A stretch of 52,776 nucleotides of DNA from Carnobacterium_B sp045617425 (GCF_045617425.1 NZ_JAZLIO010000017.1:1-52776), one strand, 5' to 3'; positions 34,397 to 44,760 are shown, counted from the stretch's first letter. Numbers and translations: made by a program. Notes: a model not told the origin generated them from the sequence alone.

Positions 34397-35632
34397 ATGC
34401 CAACTGCTATTGAATTACAGCCTTTTATTCCCATTATTTTAGGAGGCAATCTAGGTGCCTATAGTACAGCAAGGTCATTTTATGAAGCTTACAAGACAAC
34501 TTCTCTTGTTTTGTGTACGATGATTACTGGGCCTATAGATCATTCTATCTTTATTGACCATATAGTTGAGCCTAACATGATGCAACCAAAAGTTCTAGTT
34601 AACTTGTTAACCGATATTGAAGACCGCTACCCCAATAAAAGAAAAATCATTCTGGCCAGCACAGACAATTACGTTGAATTGATCATCAATCATAAAACGC
34701 TATTTCCTAATAGTTGTGTTATCCCTTATGTGGATAAAGAACTCTTTTATCCCGCAACAAATAAAGCAAGCTTTTATAAAATTTGTGAACAAGAAGGAGT
34801 TCCCTACCCTAAAACCTTAGTAATAACAGATTATGAAGCACAATTGCCATTTGATTTTCCAATTATCATCAAACCTACTGATAGTATGAAATACCATTCA
34901 ATTGAATTTCCTGGTAAAGAAAAGGTTTATATTTGTAGAAATCAAGAGACTTACAAAAAAATCATCCAAAATATGAAAAATAATGGATACGATGATGAAA
35001 TTATCTTGCAAGAGTATATTGCAGGAGATGATTCCTTTGTCGGAGTTGCTACTGTCTATTCTTCTCATAGGACAGGTGAAGTGAAAGTTATTTCGTTTGG
35101 CCAAACTCTACTTGAAGACCACACCCCATCAGCTATTGGAAATCACCTTGCTATTTTAACAAAAAATGACGATCAAATTGTTCGAGACGTAAAAAAATTG
35201 GTCAAAGCTACCGGATGGACTGGATTTTCTAATTATGATGTCAAATACGATTCGCGTGATCAAACATATAAATTTTTCGAACTGAATGCCCGCCTTGGAC
35301 GCAGCAATTATTATGTGACTGCTGCCGGGGAAAATACCGCTATGTATTATGTTAAAGACTTTATTGAAAATAGTCCTATTGACTATTCTGTAGCAGATAA
35401 ACAAATTCTGTATTCGACCGTTCCAAAAAAATTATTACTGGATAACATTCAATCAATAGAATTGAAAAAAATCGTCAAACAATTGTACAAATCCAAAGAA
35501 GTTTACCATCCTTTAGCAAGTCAAGAAGAACCAAGTATGAAACGAAAATTGTACGTAAATATTGCTACATTAAATTATTTCAAGAAGTTTAAAGCTTATC
35601 CTCAACTTACTCAACTTTATGATCCTATCTAA
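34397..35632 (+). CDS. aslA: ATP-grasp D-aspartate ligase (peptidoglycan side-chain)
   Basis: An ATP-grasp carboxylate-amine ligase of 411 residues. ATP-grasp features are PIIIKPTDSMKYHS, the adenine-flanking EIILQEYIAGDDSF, and the Mg/catalytic region KFFELNARLGRSNYYV. The opening ELQPFIPIILGGNLGAYSTAR resembles the D-aspartate ligase of Enterococcus faecium and L. lactis AslA, which activates D-Asp and joins it to the Lys of the UDP-MurNAc-pentapeptide. The next gene is a RacD aspartate racemase, 24 bases away, as in E. faecium, which strongly supports this reading. Predicted wall type: L-Lys-D-Asp/D-Asn. Confidence 0.85.
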   Translation: MPTAIELQPFIPIILGGNLGAYSTARSFYEAYKTTSLVLCTMITGPIDHSIFIDHIVEPNMMQPKVLVNLLTDIEDRYPNKRKIILASTDNYVELIINHKTLFPNSCVIPYVDKELFYPATNKASFYKICEQEGVPYPKTLVITDYEAQLPFDFPIIIKPTDSMKYHSIEFPGKEKVYICRNQETYKKIIQNMKNNGYDDEIILQEYIAGDDSFVGVATVYSSHRTGEVKVISFGQTLLEDHTPSAIGNHLAILTKNDDQIVRDVKKLVKATGWTGFSNYDVKYDSRDQTYKFFELNARLGRSNYYVTAAGENTAMYYVKDFIENSPIDYSVADKQILYSTVPKKLLLDNIQSIELKKIVKQLYKSKEVYHPLASQEEPSMKRKLYVNIATLNYFKKFKAYPQLTQLYDPI

Positions 35633-35656
35633 TTAATAGAAAGGTCGGTCTTAGTC

Positions 35657-36361
35657 ATGAAGAATTTCTTTGCTATTTTAGGCGGCATGGGTACATTGGC
35701 TACCACTAATTTTTTAATTGAATTAAACAAAAGGCACACCCCTACAAAGGATCAAGATTTTTTTAATTACATGTTGTTCAATCACGCTGAAATTCCTGAT
35801 CGAACATCGTATATTCTTGATAATTCAGCCCCTAATCCCCTACCCGCATTATTAGCAGATATTGAGCAACTGAATGTCTTAAAACCTGACTTTATTGTTA
35901 TGCCCTGTAACACTGCCCATTATTTTATTAACGATTTGACAGATGCAACCTCTATTCCTATCGTCAATATGATTAAAGAAACAGTAGCCTCGATCCCTTT
36001 AAATACTACAAAAAAAATCGGATTAGCGGTAACTCAAGGAACATTAGACAGTCAATTATACGAACGTGAACTTCTCTTTAATGGATATGAGGTTATCCTG
36101 CCCAATGCTACCTTGCAACATAAGATCAACGAATTAATTTATACTTATATAAAAGAACAAGCTATCATCAATCTCTTACTCTATGAAGAAATTCTCGAAG
36201 AATTTCAGCAATTGGGGAGCGATATTACACTGCTTGGATGCACCGAACTCTCCTTAACTAATAGCCATGATCCATTAAGAAAATTTCCAGTCATTGATGC
36301 TGAAAAAATACTCTTGGAACGAACTTATCAACTTGCCCAACAATTAAAAATGAAAGTTTAA
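35657..36361 (+). CDS. racD: aspartate racemase
   Basis: A cofactor-independent Asp/Glu racemase family protein, 234 residues. The two catalytic cysteines are visible in VMPCNTAHYF (about 83-92) and LLGCTELSL (about 194-202), with the opening GGMGTLATTNFL. It makes D-Asp for the ligase encoded immediately upstream. A glutamate-racemase role is less likely because of the MPCNT/GCTE layout and the ligase neighbour. The ribosome site is weak, which fits translational coupling to aslA. Confidence 0.88.
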   Translation: MKNFFAILGGMGTLATTNFLIELNKRHTPTKDQDFFNYMLFNHAEIPDRTSYILDNSAPNPLPALLADIEQLNVLKPDFIVMPCNTAHYFINDLTDATSIPIVNMIKETVASIPLNTTKKIGLAVTQGTLDSQLYERELLFNGYEVILPNATLQHKINELIYTYIKEQAIINLLLYEEILEEFQQLGSDITLLGCTELSLTNSHDPLRKFPVIDAEKILLERTYQLAQQLKMKV

Positions 36362-36397
36362 AAAAACAAGATCTCTTTTGAGAGATCTTGTTTTTTT
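36361..36397. terminator. bidirectional intrinsic terminator
   Basis: AACAAGATCTC pairs with GAGATCTTGTT with A- and T-runs at each side, between the convergent racD and pepV genes. Confidence 0.9.
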
Positions 36398-36404
36398 TAA
36401 TTAT

Positions 36405-37805
36405 TTATTTAATCAATTCGTAGATTGCTTCTGCGTATATACTCATTGCATTCATCAAGTCATCAATAGCCATAAATTCATTGGCTTGGTGCATTGTGTC
36501 AATACTGTTAGGAAACATTGCCCCATAAGCTACTCCACGCTCTAACAGGCGTCCATACGTTCCGCCACCGATTGTTTGTTCATGAGCCTCTAGACCAGTT
36601 TGTCTTTGGTAAACGTCTAGTAATGTTTTCACTAGTGGATCTTCAGCAGATACATAATGCGGCATTTGTTCTTTGCCTCGGCTAAGTGTTACTCCAAATT
36701 CAGCAAGCTTGCTTTCCATTTTGATTTCGATTCCTTCAGGTGTCACACCTTTAGGGAAACGAAAATTCACTGCAATCAATCCACCGTCTTCAGGTGTAAA
36801 CGTAAATACCCCTGAATTCATTGTCACATCTCCCATAATGTCATCAATATAGTTCAATCCTATTTTTTCTGCTTTTGTATCTTCGTGTAAATATTCTGTT
36901 GTTAGTTGTAAGAAGTTTTTAGCATCTCCACCAAATGAATAGCGGTTTAAGAATGCAGCTAGATAAGTTCCAGCATTAACACCTAGATGTGGAGCCATAC
37001 CATGAGCCGCTTTTCCTCCTACTTCAATCGTAACTTGATGACCAACTACTTTTATCGTTCCAGTAATTGGAGAAACTTCAACAAAATCATAAAAGTCTTT
37101 TTCAATTTGTTCAGCTTCTTGAGTTGTAAAAATAGCAGTAGCATCTTGTGGTACCATATTTTCACGCAAACCAGCATCAAAACTGATCAACTCATTTTTT
37201 CCACCCTTATTATTTCCTTTTGTATTAACATAGACAGTTAAGATTCCTTTTTCACCGTTAATGATAGGAAATTCTGCATCTGGTGAAAAACCAAAATCTG
37301 GAATCGGTTCATGTGCTAGATAATGATCCATGCACATCCAGCCGCTTTCTTCATCTGTTCCAATAATAAAGCGAATTTTTTTAGATACTGGAAGTTCTAA
37401 ATCTTTAATCATTTTCAACGCATAATATGCAGCCACACCAGGTCCTTTATCGTCACTAGAACCACGAGCATAGATACGGTTATCTTTGATTACAGGACTA
37501 AATGGGTCAGTTTCCCATCCTGTTCCAACTGGTACTACATCCACGTGAGCAAAAACACCCATTGTTTCGTCTCCACCACCGTATTCAATATGCCCAGCTA
37601 AATTTCCCACGTTCTTAGTAACAAAGCCATCTCTTTCTCCTAAAGCCAAGAATGCTTCCAACGCTTTTTTCGGTCCCGGACCTACTGGTGCATCGGATGT
37701 AGCTTTTGTATCATCACGGACGCTGTCAATTTTAAGTAATTCTATTAAGTCTGCTAAAAAATCTTCTTTTCGATTAGCAGCTTCTTTTTTCCAATCAATT
37801 GCCAT
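36405..37805 (-). CDS. pepV: dipeptidase PepV
   Basis: A 466-residue M20 zinc dipeptidase of lactic acid bacteria that cuts dipeptides, including beta-Ala-His, in the cytoplasm. The zinc ligands and catalytic residues are all visible: His in VFAHVDVVPVG, bridging Asp in ARGSSDDKGPG, catalytic Glu pair in GTDEESGW, Asp in FSPDAEFP, and the last His in TMHQANEF. The lid-domain motif AAHGMAPHLG is present. The ATG follows AAGGAG by 10 bases. Stand-alone gene. Confidence 0.95.
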   Translation of the reverse strand: MAIDWKKEAANRKEDFLADLIELLKIDSVRDDTKATSDAPVGPGPKKALEAFLALGERDGFVTKNVGNLAGHIEYGGGDETMGVFAHVDVVPVGTGWETDPFSPVIKDNRIYARGSSDDKGPGVAAYYALKMIKDLELPVSKKIRFIIGTDEESGWMCMDHYLAHEPIPDFGFSPDAEFPIINGEKGILTVYVNTKGNNKGGKNELISFDAGLRENMVPQDATAIFTTQEAEQIEKDFYDFVEVSPITGTIKVVGHQVTIEVGGKAAHGMAPHLGVNAGTYLAAFLNRYSFGGDAKNFLQLTTEYLHEDTKAEKIGLNYIDDIMGDVTMNSGVFTFTPEDGGLIAVNFRFPKGVTPEGIEIKMESKLAEFGVTLSRGKEQMPHYVSAEDPLVKTLLDVYQRQTGLEAHEQTIGGGTYGRLLERGVAYGAMFPNSIDTMHQANEFMAIDDLMNAMSIYAEAIYELIK

Positions 37806-37992
37806 TTATACAACACTCCTTAATATTTTATCAACACGTCTATCATATCACTTTTCGATTCTAAGACCAACGACTAGTCTTAATTTTTATTCCACTATTG
37901 CTACAAAGAAAGATTCGTGCAAAAAATACCTATTCGTTCTATAATCAATTGGAACATATTACAAATTATTTGTCGTTAATGGAGGGTCTTAA

Positions 37993-38829
37993 GTGAAAGA
38001 AATAAATAGAGAAACAATTCAAGGTATGATCCCAAAAAGAAGTAAAGATAGCTATAAAGCTGATTATGGGCGTGTACTTGTGATAGGTGGGAATGAAGAT
38101 ATGGGTGGAGCAATTATCCTCACAGCTAGCTCGGCTGTCTATAGTGGGGCTGGATTAGTCACAGTGGCCACATCTAAGGTGAACCATGCCGCTTTACACG
38201 CTCGGCTTCCCGAAGCAATGGTAATTGACATGTACAATGAAGATCGTTTGCTTAAACAATTGTCAACAGCTACAGTAATCGTCATTGGACCTGGACTGGG
38301 TCTCTCTGCAGAGTCACTAAAAATTTTGAAGTCTGTTCTAGAGACTGTCACAAAAGAACAACGGTTGATTATTGACGGCAGCGCCATCGCCTTAATGGCT
38401 AAAAATAATTTAAAAACACCTGTAGCTAAAACAACATATACACCTCATTTAGGAGAATGGCAAAAACTCTCTCGCTTAAAACCTGCTGAGCAAAATGAGA
38501 CTTTAAATATCCAAGCCAGAAAAGAACTAAAAGCGAACGTTGTTTTGAAACAATCTCGAACTGAAATTTATTTTTTAGATGAAGTTTGGAAAAATAGTGT
38601 TGGAAATCCTGCAATGGCAACTGGTGGCATGGGAGATACATTAGCCGGCATGATAGCAGGTTGTAGTGCTCAATTTAAAAATTATCGTTTTGCAATCATT
38701 ACCGCTGTTTTTCTACACAGTAAACTTGGAGATGATTTAGCAAAAAAACAATATGTTGTGCTTCCTTCACAAATTATCGAGTCTATTCCTTTTGCAATGA
38801 AAGAATTTTCCACAAAATTTATTTTTTAA
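37993..38829 (+). CDS. nnrD: ADP-dependent NAD(P)H-hydrate dehydratase
   Basis: A ribokinase-fold enzyme of 278 residues that repairs hydrated NADH/NADPH using ADP. Typical segments are YGRVLVIGGNEDMGGA, SAVYSGAGLVTVAT, IGPGLG, and the nucleotide-site NPAMATGGMGDTLAGMIAG. The fused epimerase domain found in E. coli NnrD/NnrE is absent, as usual in Firmicutes. The start is GTG 37993, six bases after GGAGGG. Stand-alone gene. Confidence 0.92.
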   Translation: MKEINRETIQGMIPKRSKDSYKADYGRVLVIGGNEDMGGAIILTASSAVYSGAGLVTVATSKVNHAALHARLPEAMVIDMYNEDRLLKQLSTATVIVIGPGLGLSAESLKILKSVLETVTKEQRLIIDGSAIALMAKNNLKTPVAKTTYTPHLGEWQKLSRLKPAEQNETLNIQARKELKANVVLKQSRTEIYFLDEVWKNSVGNPAMATGGMGDTLAGMIAGCSAQFKNYRFAIITAVFLHSKLGDDLAKKQYVVLPSQIIESIPFAMKEFSTKFIF

Positions 38830-38997
38830 GGGTGTTCATCAAGCTAATTAAATTTTTGTCAAATAGTTATTTCTTCATTCTATTTATTCCGATTGGCTAG
38901 CCTTACCTTATTAATTGTATTCTCTTTTCTTTACAAGTATACTCACTATAACTAAATAACAGTTAAATTATTTATAGGAGAAAGAGGAGTGATATAT

Positions 38998-39609
38998 ATG
39001 GCAAAAAGCGTTATTGGAAGTTACTCATCTGAAGCAGCAGCTTTGCAAAAAGTCGATCAACTCTTATCTGAAGGCAGCTTAAAGGAATCTATTACGCTAG
39101 TGACAAATGCTAAAACAGGCCAATCGATTCGCACTCAAACCGATATAGATGTATTTATTCAGCCCTCTAAAACAGCTACTGACAACTCACTAGGAGATAA
39201 AATAAAAGCTGTCTTTTCTTCAGGTTCTGATGATGATACAAAACTTTATTCACTAAAACATCGTGAAGATAGTTTTGCGGATTATAAAGATGCTATTGCA
39301 CAAGGTGATATCGTTGTTCTTCTAGATAATGAAGCTTCTATTGCCGGCAGTAGCGTCACACCATACCCTATTGATACAGATACTATGGAAGAAGATGCAG
39401 CTGGTATTTTTCCTACAGATTTCTACTTTGAAGATGCTCCTTCTGATTTAGCTCGAGGTGAACGTCAACCGCGTTCCATTAGAAATCAGTATTTAGAATT
39501 TGATTATGACGAAACTGATTTAGATCCAGGCATCGTCAAGGATGGCGATTTAGAAATTGAAGATGATTTTCCACCTACGGAATCTCCAGATAGATCTGAT
39601 TTTTATTAA
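38998..39609 (+). CDS. general stress protein 17M-like (YflT domain)
   Basis: A 203-residue protein whose first 115 residues match the GSP17M/YflT domain (SVIGSYSSEAAALQKVDQLL, DYKDAIAQGDIVVLLDNEA), followed by an acidic, probably disordered tail ending in PPTESPDRSDFY. It is a paralogue of the N-terminal half of the protein at 16082, without the DUF2382 domain. The start is ATG 38998 with AGGAG 8 bases upstream; a GTG at 38989 overlaps that site. Function unknown. Confidence 0.75.
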   Translation: MAKSVIGSYSSEAAALQKVDQLLSEGSLKESITLVTNAKTGQSIRTQTDIDVFIQPSKTATDNSLGDKIKAVFSSGSDDDTKLYSLKHREDSFADYKDAIAQGDIVVLLDNEASIAGSSVTPYPIDTDTMEEDAAGIFPTDFYFEDAPSDLARGERQPRSIRNQYLEFDYDETDLDPGIVKDGDLEIEDDFPPTESPDRSDFY

Positions 39610-39616
39610 CGAACTT

Positions 39617-39657
39617 AAAAAGAGGAAGCTGACATGAAAACTCAGCTTCCTCTTTTT
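39617..39657. terminator. bidirectional intrinsic terminator
   Basis: A 16-bp stem (39617-39632 with 39642-39657) between convergent genes. Confidence 0.9.
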
Positions 39658-39659
39658 TC

Positions 39660-40379
39660 TTATGCATCAATTAACGACTCTAGTTCTTCTTTTGTTAGAG
39701 GCCTATAGTTGCCTAACTTTACTGTTTCATCTAGTTGCAGCTTGCCCATAGACAATCGTTTCAAATAATTGACTGGTTTATCTACTGCTTCAAACATACG
39801 TTTTACTTGGTGAAATTTCCCTTCATGTATCGTGACTTGAATAAGAGATTGTTTTTTTTCAAGATCTTTAGATAGAATCTCTAATTTAGCTGATTGACAG
39901 ATAAACCCGTCATTCAGCGTTATACCATCCTTGAAAAACTGAACGTCTTGTTCATTCACGAGGCCTTCTACAATCGCTTCATAACATTTATCCACATGTT
40001 TTTTTGGCGAAAGCAAGTTATGCGCCAATGTTCCATCATTAGTTAATAGCAATAATCCTTCTGTATCTTTATCTAATCTTCCTACAGGAAACGGATCAAA
40101 CACTTGATCTTGTGGCCGTAACAAATCAATCACCGTTTCATGTAAATTATCTGTTGTTGCACTGACAACTCCTTGAGGTTTATGCATCATGAAGTATACA
40201 AATTCTTGATAATGAACAGCTTCTCCAGAAACAAAAATAACATCTTTATCTGGATCCACTTGCGTTTTACCATCTTTTTCAATGGTTCCATTTACCGTGA
40301 CTTCTTTAGATTTCAAAACATTTTTCACTGTTTTTCTTGTTCCAAAGCCCATATTGGCTAGTAATTTATCTAATCGCAT
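39660..40379 (-). CDS. RsuA-type rRNA pseudouridine synthase
   Basis: A 239-residue enzyme that isomerises uridine in rRNA, most likely 16S position 516 as for RsuA/YtzG. An S4 RNA-binding domain (1-60, MRLDKLLANMGFGTRKTVKN) precedes the catalytic domain, where the nucleophilic Asp lies in PVGRLDKDTEGLLLLTNDG. The motif EGKFHQVKRMFEAV is also typical. It sits after the MurJ/YtgP gene (gap 76 bases), the same ytgP-ytzG pairing as in B. subtilis, and the two are probably co-transcribed. Confidence 0.92.
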   Translation of the reverse strand: MRLDKLLANMGFGTRKTVKNVLKSKEVTVNGTIEKDGKTQVDPDKDVIFVSGEAVHYQEFVYFMMHKPQGVVSATTDNLHETVIDLLRPQDQVFDPFPVGRLDKDTEGLLLLTNDGTLAHNLLSPKKHVDKCYEAIVEGLVNEQDVQFFKDGITLNDGFICQSAKLEILSKDLEKKQSLIQVTIHEGKFHQVKRMFEAVDKPVNYLKRLSMGKLQLDETVKLGNYRPLTKEELESLIDA

Positions 40380-40455
40380 TTACGCTCCTCCAATTTCATA
40401 TGTTTCAAGTAAAAAGAACTAGTTGAAGCCTTATAAGGGTTCCAACTAATTCCTT

Positions 40456-42132
40456 TTATTTGATGCGTAGCTTGGTTCTCATACTCGCGACACGAGCTCC
40501 TAATAAACGATCCGCTAAACGGGTTTTTAAAGAGGCATACATGTAAACAAATCCACCAAATCCAGCTGATATGGCTATCACAAAAAGTGCACTAGTACGA
40601 TTTTTTGGATCAATCACTAAGTAAAGAACTTCTTTAACTGCAAATGTTACAGCAGCCATTGCTAAAGTAATGATCAACATCAATAAAACACGTCTTAAAA
40701 TCAATCCGATATCAAAACGAGTAACCTTGTACATTTTTCTTAGCATCAATAAGACTGTAACGCCAAAGCCAAATATATTAGAAAGAAACATTCCATTCGT
40801 ACCAGCTAATGCCAGCATTGGATATTGCATGGCTAATTTTACAATTAAACCAACTACAAGAGCCAAAAGTGCAGGTCTTGTTTGATTTGCAGCTTGCATA
40901 GTTGACCCCATAAGAACGAATAAACCTAAGAATAAACTCATAAAAGAAGCAACTTGTAGTACTGTAGTGCCAAAAGCACTATACCCATAGAAAACTGTAT
41001 ATAAAGGTTCCGCTACTATCATCATTCCAATAGAAGCAGGCAACATGATAAAGAAAAATAACTGCAAGCTATCACTAATTTGACGGGCAATTTTTTTCAA
41101 ATCATTTTTTGCGATTAACTCAGAAATCAGAGGCACAGAGGTAATGGCCATTGATCCTCCAAAGGAAATAACGATCATGATTAGCTTATTGACATTACCT
41201 GAAGCCACTCCGTAATTATTCACAATTTGTTTTGGCGATAATTCAGAGATAGACGTCATAATTTGTTGGAAAGTAAATTGATCGATCATCTGAAAAAGAG
41301 TAATACCTGAACCAATAATAATAAAAGGAACAGCTGTACGAATAATCGATTTAAAAATTTCGGTTGTAGAAATAGAAACTTTATTCAAACTCTGAGCTGC
41401 TCTTTCATCCAACTCGGGCTTTTTACGCCAGATAATGTAAAACAAGTACCCAATACTAAATACAGCTCCGATAACGGCTGCAAATGTAGAAGCTGCCACA
41501 GCATTTACTACAGAACCATTCCATACTTGACGAATTAAGTAAACAGCCGCAAGCATAAAAATAACACGCGCTAATTGTTCAATAAATTGTGAAATTGCTG
41601 AGTACTTCATCACGTGATGCCCTTGGATATATCCACGTGTTACACTCATACAAGGAATAATCAACAATGCCCAGCTTAGCGATCGAATAACTTGTGTTGC
41701 ATTATCAACAGATATATTTGGACTGCTTGCTGCTATAAATGGTGCCGCAACATACATTATCAACGCTGAAATAACACCTGTAACAGCCATGATTTGTAGC
41801 CCTTTTTTGTAAATATTTTGACTTATTTCATATTCATTTAAACTATTGTAATAAGAAACTTGTTTAGCAATTGCTGAAGGTACACCAGCTGTTGCAATAT
41901 TTAAAAATAATGCATAGGGCGTATATCCAATTGTATAAAGAGCATTCGCAGATTCTGCTATATCTTGATTCCCCATCCAAGCCATCCAAGGAATGATGTA
42001 GAGAGCTCCTAATAATCTGGATAAAATACTTCCACCTGTCATCCAAGCTGATCCATTAATCATTTTATCTTTGGAACTTATTTCTTTTATTGGTTGTTCA
42101 ATTTTATTATCACTGACTGTGTCTTTTGACAT
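40456..42132 (-). CDS. murJ: lipid II flippase MurJ (YtgP type)
   Basis: A 558-residue MATE/MOP-superfamily protein with 14 helices expected. N-terminal SAWMTGGSILSRLLGALYIIPW and the Pro/Gly-rich helices ALFLNIATAGVPSAIAKQV match YtgP, the Bacillus MurJ, which moves lipid II across the membrane for wall synthesis. A cytoplasmic Lys/Glu head of about 25 residues precedes helix 1. It is followed by the RsuA-type gene and preceded by leuS, an order I recall from many Lactobacillales. Confidence 0.9.
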   Translation of the reverse strand: MSKDTVSDNKIEQPIKEISSKDKMINGSAWMTGGSILSRLLGALYIIPWMAWMGNQDIAESANALYTIGYTPYALFLNIATAGVPSAIAKQVSYYNSLNEYEISQNIYKKGLQIMAVTGVISALIMYVAAPFIAASSPNISVDNATQVIRSLSWALLIIPCMSVTRGYIQGHHVMKYSAISQFIEQLARVIFMLAAVYLIRQVWNGSVVNAVAASTFAAVIGAVFSIGYLFYIIWRKKPELDERAAQSLNKVSISTTEIFKSIIRTAVPFIIIGSGITLFQMIDQFTFQQIMTSISELSPKQIVNNYGVASGNVNKLIMIVISFGGSMAITSVPLISELIAKNDLKKIARQISDSLQLFFFIMLPASIGMMIVAEPLYTVFYGYSAFGTTVLQVASFMSLFLGLFVLMGSTMQAANQTRPALLALVVGLIVKLAMQYPMLALAGTNGMFLSNIFGFGVTVLLMLRKMYKVTRFDIGLILRRVLLMLIITLAMAAVTFAVKEVLYLVIDPKNRTSALFVIAISAGFGGFVYMYASLKTRLADRLLGARVASMRTKLRIK

Positions 42133-42342
42133 GACTCAAAAACCTACTCTCATCCTTTTGTATATCAAGCTCTATTTTACTTCTTAAGTAAGTGGGTTGC
42201 AATGCTTAATGCCCCTCTAAAATCGAACTTTAAAGAAAAATTAAAGTCTGTTCAGATTAAATAAGTAAAAAGGAGACAAGACCAAAGTCTCATCCCCTTT
42301 CTATACGTGCAATACAACTAAAGTATCATCTATATGAAATAG

Positions 42343-44760
42343 TTAGTTTGCTACAATATTTACCAATCTTCCAGGAACAACAATAACTTTACAAATTGTT
42401 TTTCCTTCAATCGCTTCTTTGATTTTTCCGTTATTCATAGCTAATGTTTCTAAATCTTCTTTAGAAATTTCTTTTGAAGCTTGAGCTTTTGCTTTTAACT
42501 TTCCATTTACTTGGAAAACAACTTCGATTTCATCTTCAACTAAGAATTTTTCATCAAACGTTGGCCAAGCAACATAAGAAATACTTTCACCACTATGAGT
42601 CAAATTAGCCCATAGTTCTTCTCCCATATGCGGAGCAATTGGTGCTAGCAATTGAACAAAAGATTTAATGTAATCTACTGGTAAAGCAGTTGCTTTATAT
42701 GCTTCATTAACAAAAACCATCATTTGAGAAATAGCCGTATTGAAACGTAAATTTTCAAAATCTTCCGTTACTTTTTTAACAGTCTGGTGATAAACCACAT
42801 CTAAAGATCCATCATTAAATGTCGTGATGCGGTCACGTACTTTACCATTTTCATCCATGATCAAACGCCATACGCGATCCAGAAATTTACGACTTCCTTC
42901 AAGTCCGTTTTCACTCCAAGCAATCGAAGCATCTAATGGTCCCATAAACATTTCATACATACGCAATGTGTCTGCCCCAAATTTTTCGACAACATCATCA
43001 GGGTTTACAACATTTCCTTTTGATTTAGACATTTTTTCATTGTTTCCACCTAATATCATTCCTTGATTGTATAACTTTTGGAATGGTTCTTTTGTTGGAA
43101 CTACACCGATATCATAAAGGAATTTATGCCAAAAACGTGCGTACAGTAAGTGCAATACCGCATGCTCAGCCCCACCAATATAGATATCAACAGGAAGCCA
43201 CTGTTTCAATTTCTCAGGATCAGCCAACATTTCTTTATTTTTAGGATCGATAAAACGCAAGAAGTACCATGAACTTCCAGCCCATTGCGGCATTGTATTT
43301 GTATCGCGACGGCCTTTCATTCCTGTTTCAGGATCTACTACATTTACCCATTCAGTAATGTTTGCTAATGGAGATTCTCCTGTTCCACTTGGCTTGATTT
43401 CATCTGTTTTAGGCAATATCAATGGCAATTCTGATTCAGGTAATGTTGTTGATGTGCCATTTCCCCAATGTATAACGGGAATAGGTTCACCCCAATAACG
43501 TTGACGAGCAAATAGCCAATCACGCAAACGATACGTCGTTTCTTTTTTACCAACACCATTTTCTTCTAGCCATTCATTCATTTTATCGATTGCTTCTTCT
43601 TTGCCAAGCCCGTTCAAAAAGCCAGAGTTGATGTGTGGACCATCTTCTGTAAATGCAGCATGTGCTACATCTCCACCTTCAAGTACTGGGATGATTTCTA
43701 GTCCAAACGTTTTAGCAAATTCATAATCGCGTTCATCATGAGCTGGAACAGCCATAATCGCTCCTGTTCCATATGAAGCCAAGACATAATCTGCAATCCA
43801 AATCGGGATTTCTTTCCCATTTACTGGATTAACTGCATAGGCACCTGTAAACACTCCTGTTTTGTCTTTGTTTAAGTCTGTACGATCTAAATCGCTTTTT
43901 AAGCTAACTTTTTCAATATAAGCGTTAACTTCTGCTTCTTGTTCCGGAGTAGTAATTTGTTTAACTAAATCCAGCTCTGGAGCCATTACACTGTAAGTTG
44001 CTCCAAATAATGTATCAGGGCGTGTCGTAAAGACAGTAAATTTATGATCCGTTCCTTTAACTTTAAAGTCAACATTTGCTCCAATTGATTTCCCAATCCA
44101 ATTGCGTTGCATATCTTTGATACTTTCAGGCCAATCCACTAAGTCAAGATCATCCAACAAACGGTCAGCGTAAACCGTAATTTTCAGCATCCATTGTTTC
44201 ATTGGTTTGCGGTAAACTGGATGTCCTCCACGTTCACTTTTCCCATCAATCACTTCTTCATTAGCTAGTACCGTTCCTAAAGCCGGACACCAGTTAACAG
44301 CTACCTCTGCTTCATAAGCTAAACCTTTTTCATATAATTTAGTGAAAATCCATTGTGTCCATTTGTAATAGTCAGGATCTGTTGTATTTATTTCGCGCTC
44401 CCAATCATAGCTGAATCCCAATGAATTGATCTGACGGCGAAACGTTTCGATATTGTGAGCTGTAAATTCCGCTGGATCATTTCCAGTATCCAATGCATAC
44501 TGCTCAGCTGGAAGCCCAAATGCATCCCATCCCATTGGGTGCAATACATTAAATCCTTGAGCCCGTTTCATACGAGAAAGAATATCAGTCGCAGTATACC
44601 CTTCTGGATGTCCTACATGTAATCCTTGTCCTGATGGGTAAGGAAACATATCCAATGCATAGAAATTTTTCTTCTCAGCATCTTCTGTTGTACGGAATGT
44701 ATTATTAGAAGCCCAATATTTTTGCCATTTTTTTTCAATCGTTTTATGATTAAAGCTCAT
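42343..44760 (-). CDS. leuS: leucyl-tRNA synthetase
   Basis: A class I synthetase of 805 residues, the usual length. The HIGH signature is GLHVGHPEGYTATD, the editing (CP1) domain contains FTTRPDTLFGATY and AVPAHDERDYEF, and KMSKSKGNVVNPDD is the KMSKS loop; the C-terminal domain reads EVVFQVNGKLKAKA. The start is ATG 44760 with GAGGG 6-7 bases upstream; eleven upstream codons in the same frame are not supported. Expression is controlled by the T-box leader directly upstream, which senses uncharged tRNA-Leu. Confidence 0.97.
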   Translation of the reverse strand: MSFNHKTIEKKWQKYWASNNTFRTTEDAEKKNFYALDMFPYPSGQGLHVGHPEGYTATDILSRMKRAQGFNVLHPMGWDAFGLPAEQYALDTGNDPAEFTAHNIETFRRQINSLGFSYDWEREINTTDPDYYKWTQWIFTKLYEKGLAYEAEVAVNWCPALGTVLANEEVIDGKSERGGHPVYRKPMKQWMLKITVYADRLLDDLDLVDWPESIKDMQRNWIGKSIGANVDFKVKGTDHKFTVFTTRPDTLFGATYSVMAPELDLVKQITTPEQEAEVNAYIEKVSLKSDLDRTDLNKDKTGVFTGAYAVNPVNGKEIPIWIADYVLASYGTGAIMAVPAHDERDYEFAKTFGLEIIPVLEGGDVAHAAFTEDGPHINSGFLNGLGKEEAIDKMNEWLEENGVGKKETTYRLRDWLFARQRYWGEPIPVIHWGNGTSTTLPESELPLILPKTDEIKPSGTGESPLANITEWVNVVDPETGMKGRRDTNTMPQWAGSSWYFLRFIDPKNKEMLADPEKLKQWLPVDIYIGGAEHAVLHLLYARFWHKFLYDIGVVPTKEPFQKLYNQGMILGGNNEKMSKSKGNVVNPDDVVEKFGADTLRMYEMFMGPLDASIAWSENGLEGSRKFLDRVWRLIMDENGKVRDRITTFNDGSLDVVYHQTVKKVTEDFENLRFNTAISQMMVFVNEAYKATALPVDYIKSFVQLLAPIAPHMGEELWANLTHSGESISYVAWPTFDEKFLVEDEIEVVFQVNGKLKAKAQASKEISKEDLETLAMNNGKIKEAIEGKTICKVIVVPGRLVNIVAN

